Assembly: GCA_001599755.1 (NCBI GenBank)
Contig: BCHX01000004.1
Location: 1,426,001-1,490,000, forward strand
Reading direction: 5' to 3'
DNA length: 64,000 nucleotides
Source of the DNA: Gliomastix tumulicola
Lineage: Eukaryota; Ascomycota; Sordariomycetes; Hypocreales; Bionectriaceae
Part shown: positions 10,527-20,814 of the stretch, in pieces
How the letters are laid out: every line of letters begins with the position of its first letter
Position numbering within the stretch: the stretch's first letter is position 1
Notes under the pieces: generated by a model
Databases searched by the model: none
Told to the model about the DNA's origin: nothing
What the model saw: the letters and a program-made list of their open reading frames with translations, nothing else
Program-made: the position numbers and the translations under genes

Positions 10527-12115
10527 GATGGCACGAAAAATGGAAGGTAGCCTGCGAAATCCGCGAGCCTGCAGATAGACACAACGAAAACGGCATTGCA
10601 TCGTACCGTTCGCTCCTGGTGATTTTATACGTAGAATCGTCCTTCGCACTCGTAGTCCCATTAGGAATGAGTCATAGTTCATCGTAGGCGGCGATTGCAC
10701 GGATTCGATGTTACAGTAGGACGACTACGGTGAGGGGAATTAGGCCAAGCCGGTCGAGGCGCTGGCTCCCTCATGAAACCCCTTCTCCCCGTGGGGTTCG
10801 AGCCCTTGATCGCCGGGGATGCAAGGCGGAAGAACCGGCTCTTGTCGACTGCCGTAGGCCCGGCTCGTCAGAGGGGGGGTCGAGAAAGACCCGATAGCGA
10901 GTCCATACGAGCGAGTACGAACGTTCTCGCATGGTGCATCCCTGATCAGCAAGTCAGCTTTCTCCTCGCCACGAGCTGCCGCACTCTCGCCCGTATTGCC
11001 CCGAAGTTCACATGCAGCTTCCTTGCCTCGGAGATTGGCGTTATGGTCTGTGATTCCAACATAATCCCCTCACTTCTCTACGCCAAGTCGTGCCGAGGCA
11101 TCACACCACGGCGTAATCGGTCTATCTTTTCCCGTACAGAAGGAGCACACATGATCAACGGAGTGGAGGATTCAGAGAGAACCAGCCGGGTTCGCGTCCT
11201 CTGCCAACCCAGGTACGCAGTTCGTAACAAAGGAACGGGTTTCACACCATAAGTCGAGAAACTGGTGTCGAGACCACCAGATATGGTGGCATCTACCGCC
11301 GCTTTTGGTGATCAAGACAGCGAGGGGCATTAGTGGTCGAGAGGTACTATGTACATATGATAAAACGTGGGGAGAATCCGCAAACCCCTGCGTAAATGCG
11401 CCTTCTAGCGTTAAGTATTCCTTACTTTAGGCCAACAGCATAGCCCTAAGACCGTGCTTCCACCATCATTTCCGCGTCCATTTCTGTACCGCCATGATGA
11501 TGGCCAACGGCATCCTTCAGATGGCAGCTCCAACCTATCCCGATGTTGTCTCATCCCATCGAGCTTCTACATGCTTTCCTGTCTCAAATCCTTGTACATA
11601 TCCTGCGCCCACGCATCCAATAGATTCTGGCCTCTTTACGGCACAATAAATACCACTACCATAGTCCACGTTGATTCTCCCACTGACACCCCGTGGCACT
11701 TTTAGAGGTGCCCTCAACTTAATTACTCACCGGCTAATAATGGCACTGCTCATAGAGGACACGATTCTACAAATATTAGACGTAACTAGGCTGCAAAGGG
11801 ATAGAAGTCCACGCGCCTGACATAAAAGGTTCTACGCTTAGCTTATGATTGAATAACAGACGGGTTGGCACTAAAGAAACAGCCAAGCTCCAGTGCTTGT
11901 TCATAATGCAGTACATGTCTTATCTAGATCATGATTATCTCGCAAAAGAAACAACAGAGTGCAAAGGAATGTGTAGGTAGTAATGTCCAACGCCCCTCGC
12001 CACTGGAAACAAAACCAAAACAGCTTCGCGTGTGCTTCAAGTGCATTCCTACTCGCAATGTTCTAATCCACGGCTGTGGTCAGCAAAAGCAAATAGCAAA
12101 TCAACCCTTACTATT
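10527..12115. other. 1.6-kb intergenic region with tRNA-like relic
   Basis: No convincing protein gene is present. At 10743-10765 (GGCCAAGCCGGTCGAGGCGC...) and 10791-10803 (GTGGGGTTCGAGC) there are sequences resembling the A and B boxes of a leucine-type tRNA. However, the acceptor and anticodon stems do not pair and the T-stem relies on G-U pairs, so this is at best a relic. The 11700-12115 part is A+T-richer. Confidence 0.35.
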
Positions 12116-15100
12116 CTATCGAATATCAAATCTTTCAACCTGCGCCTCGCCTGCATCCACGCAGGCTTGTATCTCTTTCATATCCAAGCCGTTGACGAAG
12201 CAGCTGCCAATAGAGACAACATGACTGTGCACTTGCCGTAAAATTACAGGCCTAGTGGACTTTTCCAAAACGCATACAATGTCTCCAACAGACGAGCGAC
12301 TACCCCCGATCCCTAAGTAATGATTGTCTGTGACAAAGATCACGTCTCCAGCTCGTGGGATAAGGTTATATCCATGACTTAGATGCCGACCATCCCAATT
12401 GATCCTCACGCCATGATCCGGATCAAGATTAGTTCCAGTGTCCTCGCGGTGCCGTGACCCTATAAAGGCATCAAACACTTCTCTCAATTCGTCAAAATCG
12501 CAAAGGTGTCTGCGTCCCTGGCAAAAGTTGTCCACAAACCACTCAATGACTTCGAGTTCATTCAAGTGATCGAATGGCAGTGGATCACTTGCGGTTATGA
12601 CTTGAAGAAGCTCCATCCAACCCCGGTCAGCGTATGCGTGACGAATCCAGATTACAAAAATCTCGAAAGCAGAAGTGATTGTGGTGGTTGATAGGGTAGC
12701 CGAATCTGTCATAAATAGTAGAATGAATGACTGTAACCATGGTGAATCTTCACCGCGCAACGTAGTCCGGTCGGCGAGATCTTGGACGAACCTGATCAAG
12801 GGTCGGTTGACTCCGAATTCCACCTCGTCCGTTGATTCCTCCAGCGTAACTGTTTTGGTGATTGAACCAAATCGCGTACCCCCAACCAGGAGACTGCCAT
12901 CCTGGATGTCAATCCCGTATTCTGTACTTATCTTATACGAGTTATGTGTCACTGACTCCCAGCAGGGAGAATCGGGTTGACGCGCAGAATAGTCTGGGAG
13001 CCAAGAAGGCCAAGAAGAAACTCCAATCTGCGTTTGGCCAATGCTGGAATCCAGCGCGATGTCAAATGCGTCGCATTGCATAGACTCATTCAGATAAAGC
13101 TCTCGGGTAAACTCAACGTAGACGTCCATTACAGATTTGTTGTAGTCGACGTCGATATCGAGTGCGTTCAGGCCAAGGAGACCATAAACGCGATCTCTTG
13201 GGTCTGTAGCATCACATTCTGCAGCAAGTTGTCTCAGAGTGCACAGAGACAGCGGTGCATCTCTCAATCTCGTCTTGAGATACAGGACTCTCTTGAAGCC
13301 ATAGTGATCCTCGAACGAAACATCTGCCAGATATCGATAGCAGCCAAGGCACCATCCTTCTTGTGCCACGCAGTCTGGCACATCGAGGTGCTCCGACCAT
13401 TTGTTGAAGTGCGGGTCCCCAATGTCGAGAATTTGCAATATCTCACATAGCTTTTCGAGAGAGATCCGATCTTTGCCGTCGAACATTACCAAGCTCCTAG
13501 ATAAGGCTGTCTCTTGAACAATCCACACGCGCCTCCAATATGCGAGTGTCTTGAATTCGCCGAGGGCCCGCCAAGCCCTATTCTGTGGAGACTTTTGATC
13601 ATCGAGATCCTTGCAGCATAGTGAAGGTACCCGTTTAAGCCATGTCTTGTCCCTTATCTCAACTGGAGATATCCTCGGATCGCCTTGTGTTAAGACATGA
13701 TGGACCTTATTCAAAGTTTGAATCGCAAGGCTGGTACCTTCATTTGCAGTCGATATAGAGGATAGGACTAGCTCGGCCTGTGAGTATATTGCTCTCATAA
13801 GGCCCACCTGGTGATTTCTTTCGCTGATATCTTGCTGATTGATACAAACAGCATCGACCCATAAGCGAAAGTCGCTAGTATCACGTTCTGGGAAGGTTTC
13901 CTTCCAGTGATGCTTAACCCATCGAAGTGCATAGGCTAAGCTGGCTGTGATGTTGACACATGTTCCTCCCAAGAACATTTCATCAGGTCCAGGTTTCTTT
14001 CCCCAGACATACGATAGAGCTGTGAAGGAAGGCTTCTCTGTGAGGGAAACTTTGTGAAGAGCGCACTCGATGTTTCCATCCGTGGAGCCATCATTCAGCA
14101 CTTCGAGGAGTCTGATATCTTGTCGCCCTGGTTGCAGCTGTTCGTAATTGTACGAAGGTTTGGGGACAGTACGACTGACCTCACCAGGCTGCGGCTCAGT
14201 CTGATCAGTCTGTCTGGCACCTGATTCATCCCGAGTGTCGGAGGCGTTTCCCCTCTTTTTCGTGCACGGTTGCCCTGTCGGGAATGAGGACTGCCGCTTG
14301 ACCGATCGAGCGTCGTTCCCCTCTGAGTCTGCATTGGACTCTGTGCGAGCTGTCGTATCTTGCTGCCCAGCGGTGTCGAATTGTCGCACGCGAGTTGAGG
14401 CACTTGTACCAATTCTTCTTCTTTGAGAAAGCTCAAGACTATCGCTGGCTACAGCTTGTTCGCTTGCTGCGTCAAGATTCTTGGCAAAGTCCATGAGCAT
14501 AGTCAAATCTTTCTGTGTCACGGAAGGTTGAATAATACCAAGAGCCTCGTCGAAATGTCTCTGAGAAATCACCCGCTTCCCTTTCTCTGTGGACTGGCAG
14601 ATATCTATTCCGGGGCCTGTTTCACTGAATTGGGCCGCCTGAACGCACAGCGAACGTAGATCGGAGCCAGTATATCGATGCGTACGCAAGGCCAAGTCGT
14701 TCAAGTCGACTCCGTTTCCGAGCTCGTTGTCACGTAACAAGCGCGAAAGAATCTTCTGGCGAACCTTGTGAGATGGAAGGCCAAGATATAGCCTTGACAT
14801 AAACCGACGGTGAACGGCGTGATCAAGTGTGCCGGGATGGTTCGTAGCTAGCACAATGAAGGGCTGGCCGTCCTGTTGCAATATGCCATCGATCTCTTGG
14901 AGGAATTGATTGACCTGGTCACGTTCCCAATTATAGGACGCTTTGGAACGACAGGGTAGAATACTGTCTGCTTCATCAATGAAGATGATAGTTCTACCCA
15001 GCATTCTAGCCAGATTAAACAAAGCCTTGATAGACTTCTCGGTTCCACCGACTTTCTTGCTTAAGAGATTGGCCGGAGAGACATGGATGGTTGGCATGTT

Positions 15101-16749
15101 GGTCTCTTTAGCCAGGATCCGAACAAGCTGTGTCTTGCCTGTGCCTGGAGGTCCGTATAAGAGTAGCTGGTTTGGTCTGCTATTTTTGAGTAGACCATAA
15201 GAATGCTTCTGAGGACGGGTGATCAAGTCTGCTAGGCGCTTTACTAGAAGCTTCGGTTCTGCCTCGAGACCAATGTCATCCCACGTACCAGTGATGTGAT
15301 CTATACTTCCTTAGCCATCACATGTATAATGTACCTAGTTTAGCAACACTGCTTACCTAGATCAACAATGCAGTCGAGAAGAGAAGTCTCATGTTTGTAG
15401 CGGAAAGAATCTTGCCTGATCGCTCTCTTCACTTCAGCCGTGCTCTTCAGGCCCTTTGTCAAAAGCTGCTCCTCGTCTCTCTGACGCCATTCCTCAAACA
15501 GCACCGGCAAAGTTTCCAGTCCAATGATGGCACGCTCGATCCGAGGCAAGTCGACCCCAGCTCCAGCGAGTCGGGCAATTGATTTCAGGGTCTCGTGGTC
15601 AATAAGATCTCTCCTGAGTATGGAGCGGGTCTGACTTTTTAGGCAGTCCCATTTCGAGTAAGGTAGTGTTTCGGCGGACACGGTTGGCTGATTGAAACGC
15701 AGAATTGCTTTGAGGCGCTCAATATTTGTTTCCTCAGTCAAATCTCGAGCATCCTTTTCCAGTAGATGCCGCTGTGACTCGTGGGATATAGGGGCCACTG
15801 GAATGGCCCACGGAACAGAATCTGTCCCAATGGCAAGCATATGGTTTGCGTCTAGTTGATGAGAGCATGTGTGATGTCTCATCCTTTGGCAGTCAGAACA
15901 AAGACACCGAATGTCAGAGTCTGTTCCTAGAACGAGTATGCGTCCACACCCGGGGTCTGTCTTTCTGAGAGCGTTTCGAATTAAACTTGTGACTTCACTG
16001 CGAGCGTCTGTCCTGGAAAAGCTCATGACATGGGGGATGTGAATGACAAGTGGCCGACAGCGTTGTGAATCGATTCCACATGGGTCTTGAGTGCCGTTTT
16101 CTTGCAGATGATTGCAGGTTGGTATTTGAAGCATTTGATCGACCAAAAGGTCTGCGTTGCCTGCGTCATCTTCGTCTCTCGCATAGTTTGCATCGTCAAC
16201 ACCATCCTCATTATCTGGGGTGCAGACGACGCCTGCATCTCGATATTGTTGGATGAGAAATTCGATGGCGTCTTCGTCTCCGTTCATGCCATGGCTAATC
16301 TCTGTACCACGCGAGTCCTTGAAAATCCAATTGGCTGTTGAGGTAAGGTCATCGAAACCCAACCTTATAATGTCGGCGCCAACATCCTTAGCGAAGTACT
16401 CAACAACGGCGTCGAGAAACGCGTGTGCACCCAGACTCTTGGTCTCAAAGGTGAGCCGCACGAAATCCGTCACGAACATTCTCGTATTGTGCAGCGCCGT
16501 GGTTGAGACAACAGCCCTCAAGCTTTCGTAGATCGTTTCAGGTACCCGATAGATCTCTCCGCGACTTCCAGTGTTGTCATCGCAACTTTGATCAGCAGCT
16601 TCGAGAGCTACGCGTGATGGCTTCTCACGAAGCTGTTTCACTGTCGTCACACGGTGATCTGAAAACCACTCTAGCGCCGGGTGACGCGGCCGCTTGATCT
16701 CACTCGTGGTGCTGTCTAGGGCGTGTTCCCCCGACCGCCAACGAGGCAT
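12116..16749 (-). CDS. AAA+ ATPase fused to a HET domain
   Basis: Two exons, 15357-16749 and 12116-15300 (intron 15301-15356; an in-frame alternative acceptor lies 9 nt upstream), encode about 1525 aa. Residues 1-460 are a divergent N-terminal region with an acidic stretch and a Cys/His cluster (CLCSDCQRMRHHTCSH, about 280-297). The splice creates the AAA+ entry motif ITGTWDDIGLEAEPK. Walker A is GPPGTGKT (514-521), Walker B is IIFIDEADSIL, followed by the sensor/arginine-finger region NHPGTLDHAVHRRF; this places it with the Msp1/ATAD1-like classical AAA ATPases. A polar linker (about 740-860) leads to a heterokaryon-incompatibility domain: FTALSYVWG (about 890), LWVDAVCINQQD and YWRRVWIVQE. 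A further 400-residue tail follows. The likely role is an ATP-controlled cell-death or non-self-response protein; this is inference from architecture. Confidence 0.87.
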
Positions 16750-17589
16750 AGTAATGAGGCTTGAGGGACGAAATCCTCTTGAGTGGTCGAAAAGTCATAA
16801 ATTCGCAGAAAGTATCTGATTGTCGCGTGGGTTGGGCGTTCGTCATAATAGAAAGAGAGAGACGGGCGGTTCACCTATTAAATGAAAAGCTGGCACGGTT
16901 CGCCTAGGCAGCAGCAAGAAGCCTCTGATCTATTAAGGCAATACCGAAATGACCATTCAGAAATGCCTTGCCACTATAAATGGCTCCCATGCACAGCGCG
17001 ACGCATTTCATTGGTCTGATTGTCAGGTAGCCGCTTGGAGGCCGCATAATGGCGACCAACCATTCTGCAAGGCGACGCCGGGGGACCTTCTGACGTGGCG
17101 ATGCCAGAGCATTCGTGAGTCATTCTGCGGCCAAGATACACCACCAAGTCAGCAAACCGCCTCGGAGACCTCTTCAGATACAGGGTGGTCGAGGGCTGAA
17201 AACAGTAAAGCGAGGTGCATGAGGCAGACAGCGAGGCAGACATACTGAAATCAGAATGGGGCGGATAGACTTTCTTCCATATATGAACTGTTATCACGGC
17301 CCAACCAGACAGATCACCCCCGTCCGTCACACGGGAGGGAAGACGTCGAGCAGCTAATAGCGCGTTACCCATTTCGGAAAAACGCTAAACTCAAAGAGGC
17401 TACACCACAAATCTCGATTACAACGGAAAGGCAGCGTCGTGACTGCGACCATGGTGATCGGTGCACGAAGGAACTCGCAGTAAATTGTGTAAGATACCGA
17501 GTCTTTCGGTGCTTCTTCTATCACGAATACAAGATACATGGCTGTCCCTAGTGATCCCTTAAGACTTAGCTTTCAGGGGTGGCACAGGC
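16750..17589. other. intergenic, upstream of the AAA-HET gene
   Basis: This holds the 5' region of the AAA-HET gene and the 3' flank of the minus-strand GH78 relic. Short open frames occur in both directions but show no recognisable motifs. Confidence 0.4.
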
Positions 17590-18662
17590 CACTCACACCC
17601 CCGAACAAAATCTGCCCTGAAAACCCACGTTCCCGCACCGACCATCTCTGCCCTCTCCCCCCTGCCCTCTGGAATACCACCTCTGCTCTTGTTCCTTACG
17701 GCACCATCACATTGAGCGTGATTCTCTCTTCGTCGCCACCAACCCGGACAATCTCCCACGCGCAAGAGACAATACCTTGTGGCGTAACATGATGGGCCGC
17801 GGCCCGAGAGAACGTTGTACTAATGGCCGGCGCTATCTGGACCGTCTCCCAGCCAGCGCCCACACGCTGCAGGCTGGCAACACGCTTGTAGAGAAGCTTA
17901 GCGATGGCGCCCAGTGCGTAGTGGTTGAACGACGCCATCTCGCCCGGGTTGATAGTGGCGTCAGGCAGCATGCTATCCACCGCTCCCACACCGTCGTGGC
18001 GCCCATGGTCACGGGGTAGAGCCAGGACGGGCACTCTCTGTTTAGAAGGACAGAGTAGGCCACTTGGAGGTGGTTTGTGCGGGCGAGAGCTTCACATACA
18101 AACGGCGTATCAGCAAATCCTGTCCCAATCATGTATTGGTTCTTCCGCACCAGCTCGGCCAAACGCGCGCCGGCACGGATCTTTTGACTCTCGTCGAGCA
18201 GGTCGAAGGAGATGGCCAAGGCATAGGAGGTCCGGCTGTCGGACACAATCCGGCCGCCGGGGTGATGTATTCTTGTTGCAGCTTAGCACGTGCTAGCTTT
18301 GCTTCCGTCTCGAAGAACGTGAATTCCTCTGTGCGGTTAAGGATCCTGCAGACTTGGACCATGAGGTCGAGACTGCGGGCGAGAAACATGTTTGCCACCA
18401 TCTTGGAGTCGGTCGTCGATTTCCAGGGCTTATCGGGCGGCACCTTCGGGCCGAGCCAGTCCTAGAGATTAAAGTAGCTGGCGGATGTACGATGAGTTCG
18501 AAGGGAAGTATGTTTCTCGATAGACTTATACCAAGCTGATAAGCCGCGGGATCCCAAAGATGCGGCGTGCCAGACTTTCCCTGAGTACAATCCTCAACCA
18601 GGTGGCCATGCTGTCAAAGCTGTCGGTGAGGATCGTCCCGTCCCCCGTCTCCTCGTACAAGG
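17590..18662 (-). pseudogene. GH78 alpha-L-rhamnosidase relic, catalytic and C-terminal part
   Basis: Reading the minus strand in three frames recovers the second half of a fungal GH78 rhamnosidase in order: ALYEETGDGTILTDSFDSM, HLWDPAAYQLG, DWLGPKVPPDKPWKS, TGFADTPFVCEAL, CPSWLYPVTMGATTVWERW, DSMLPDATINPGEMASFNHY and a C-terminal beta domain ending near VGAGTWVF. Frames change at least four times: after MATWLR, in ITPAAG/RIVSDSRTS, at WERW/DSMLPD where one G is missing, and after LNVMVP where an in-frame TAA occurs. About 70 nt with splice-like ends separates QLG from DWLGP. The N-terminal domain and first part of the catalytic barrel are absent. It ends abruptly at about 18660 against a second, oppositely oriented GH78 relic. 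Confidence 0.85.
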
Positions 18663-19267
18663 CCTCGCATCTCGTGGCGCTTCGGCGGCGACGCGCCCAA
18701 CTGGCACCAGAGCTCCTGCGAGGTCGAGATCGCACGCGGCGGACAGACCAAGCACGCCATGTACTTCCGGCAACCGTTCTCCCTAGAGAGCACTGTCAAG
18801 AGCGCCCGTCTGTACATCACCGCCCAGGGCGTCTACGAAGCCGAGATCAACGGTAGGCGCGTCGGTGACGAGATCCTCGCTCCCGGGTGGCAGACTTATG
18901 ATCGCCGTCACGTCTACAGCACCTTTGTCATTACGGATCTGCTCGAGGAGGGCGGGAATACGATTGGCGTCATGGTGGCGGAGGGGATGGTACGCCGGGC
19001 GGCTCGTGGTGCACGCGGGCGACATCCGCGAGGCCTGGATACAAGCGCATTGCGATTGCGCCTGTTCCGGGGGGGGATATCACCAGCGCTCATGCCAGGT
19101 TCATCAGTCCGTACGGGGAGATCACGTCCAAGTGGCGGCTCGACGAGGAGGGATTCCATCTGGACGCTTGCATCCCGCCGAATACCGAGGCGACTGTCAC
19201 TCTACCATACGGAGGTGGGCAGAGCAGGATTGGGTCTGGGTGTTACGAGTTCCAAGTTGTTAGATAG
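18661..19267 (+). pseudogene. GH78 rhamnosidase relic, N-terminal domain joined to C-terminal domain
   Basis: The plus strand starts with PRISWRFGGDAPNWHQ and continues MYFRQPFSLESTVKSARLY, GVYEAEINGRRVGDEILAPGW and TDLLEEGGNTIGVMVAEG, the N-terminal beta-sandwich of GH78. A frame change leads to GWYAGRLVVHAGDIRE. At about 19030 the sequence jumps to the very C-terminal domain in a third frame: KRIAIAPVPGGDITSAHAR, ISPYGEITSKWRLDEEGF, PPNTEATVTLPYGG, CYEFQVV and stop. The whole catalytic barrel is missing. Its C-terminal domain differs in sequence from that of the neighbouring minus-strand relic, so the two pieces come from different rhamnosidase copies. It cannot encode an active enzyme. Confidence 0.85.
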
Positions 19268-19676
19268 CTGCAAGTCCCTCAACGACGACTTGGAATGACG
19301 ATTTTTCACCAACAATGAAGTCGAATGTCGCTGTCTGCCAGTGATGTGCCTACATGCCTGCCGTGAGTGCTCGACGGGCATGATATCTTACCTACCCTAG
19401 ATCTTTAAGCCACCACCATCGCAGCGCTTCCGCGATATGGCGTTGTTAATTGGACACAGGTCGTCTTTCGCCAACTGGTTAAAAAACAATTGTAAAATGA
19501 GCATGAGTTCCTGATATTCCCTTCAGTCGTCCAATGGGACAGAAGTCCGATGTCGCTGTTGGAGAAGGTCTCCTCTTCAGGCTATGGATGACCGCGCCCC
19601 AATGTTCCCCCACCTCCAACAGTCACACTCTTCTATATCACCATCCTTACATCGGGAGCAGCTCTCGTCAGCAAAC
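19268..19676. other. intergenic, promoter side of P5C reductase
   Basis: About 0.4 kb between the GH78 relic and the reductase start. No gene is seen. Confidence 0.4.
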
Positions 19677-20671
19677 ATGTCGAACTCCAAGGATCTCACG
19701 TTGTGCATGCTGGGCTGCGGTATGTGCATAATCTCCGCTGATGCTTTCAGATACACGACCCAGCGCTGATACAGCGAGCATGAACAGGCAATCTCGGCCT
19801 GGCAATCTTGAGGAGGCTCGTGGACCCTCCCCCAAGAGAAGACACCGACCGTCAACGAGCCTCGACTTTCACCGTCTGTGTCCGCAGCGAGGCGACAGAG
19901 AAGAAGCTCACAGATGAATTCCGAGAACACGATAACCTCGTCGTATCCCGAGGCGATAACGTTACAGCATTACGAGCCGCCGACATCGTCGTCTTGGCCG
20001 TCGACCCGGCCGATGTCGCGAGCGTGCTGGGACAAGAGGGCGTCGCCGACGCCCTCTCCGACGAGAACAAGCTCCTCATCAGCGTGGCAGCCGGCTGGAC
20101 GCGGGAGCAGATCGGGACACAGGTCTGGGGCAGCGAGTCGTCCACGACTGGCGGCGACCGCCGCCGCCGCGCCTGGATCGTACGCACGCTTCCCAACATC
20201 GCGGCGCAGGTCGGCGAGTCCCTGACCGCCATTGAAGAAGTGTCCGAGCCGGCGCTCCCGGACTGGTGTCTCGATGCCGCCGAGTCCATCTTCTCGCGGG
20301 TCGGCAAGACGGTGCGCATCCCGCCCTCGTTGATGGCCGCTACGACGGCGGTGGGAGGCTCGACGCCGGCGTTCTTTGCGGTCATCTGCGACGCGCTCAT
20401 CGATGCTGCTGTTGCCGTGGGCGTCCCGCGGCCCATGGCGCACACTATGATCTTCCAGTCGATGCTGGGCACGGCTACGATGATGCGTGACGGGCTGCAT
20501 CCTGCGCTGCTGAGGGATCAGGGCACCTCACCCGAGGGATGCACGATTGGAGGGCTCATGGTCATGGAGGAGGCGGCGGTGCGGGGACACATGGGGAGGG
20601 CGCTGCGTGAGGCCGTGACGATTGCGCGGCAGATGGGCACCAAGGAGCATCTCAACGACACGAGGCAGTGA
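19677..20671 (+). CDS. pyrroline-5-carboxylate reductase
   Basis: Two exons, 19677-19719 and 19788-20671, give 308 aa. The short first exon splices inside the dinucleotide-binding loop to form LCMLGCGNLGLAILRRL, the Rossmann GxGNxG motif, which fixes the start. Downstream are DIVVLAVDPADV, LLISVAAGWTREQI, RTLPNIAAQVGESLTAI and the C-terminal dimer/catalytic helix region SPEGCTIGGLMVMEEAAVRG typical of the family. The enzyme reduces P5C to proline with NAD(P)H, the last step of proline synthesis, in the cytosol or mitochondria. A specialised imine reductase role is possible, since the gene lies in an accessory region. It is convergent with an MFS gene 143 bp away. Confidence 0.88.
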
Positions 20672-20814
20672 TAGAGTGACGGGGAGGATGCTGGATGATC
20701 GCAATGGGAGCGTATATATTAGCCTAGCCTCGAGATATGCAGGAACTGGATTGTCTCAGGTCTATATCCTAGCCGCGCGTGTCACGGAACACATCAACAA
20801 CACCTTCAGCTACC

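Noticed and set aside
10773..11252. 159-codon frame in the 10.5-12.1 kb gap
   Set aside because: It has no domain, composition is mixed, and it begins over the tRNA-like sequence.
15226..15226. Separate AAA-HET gene starting at 15226
   Set aside because: That codon is TTG; the AAA+ entry motif TWDDIGLEAEPK lies upstream and continues into the exon ending at 15357 through a GT-AG intron, so the two frames form one gene.
12116..16749. NACHT or NB-ARC STAND protein
   Set aside because: The Walker and arginine-finger motifs fit the classical AAA clade (GPPGTGKT, IDEADS, RRF), not NACHT or NB-ARC.
17590..19267. Simple inversion of one rhamnosidase gene
   Set aside because: Both orientations contain their own, different C-terminal domain, so at least two source genes are needed.
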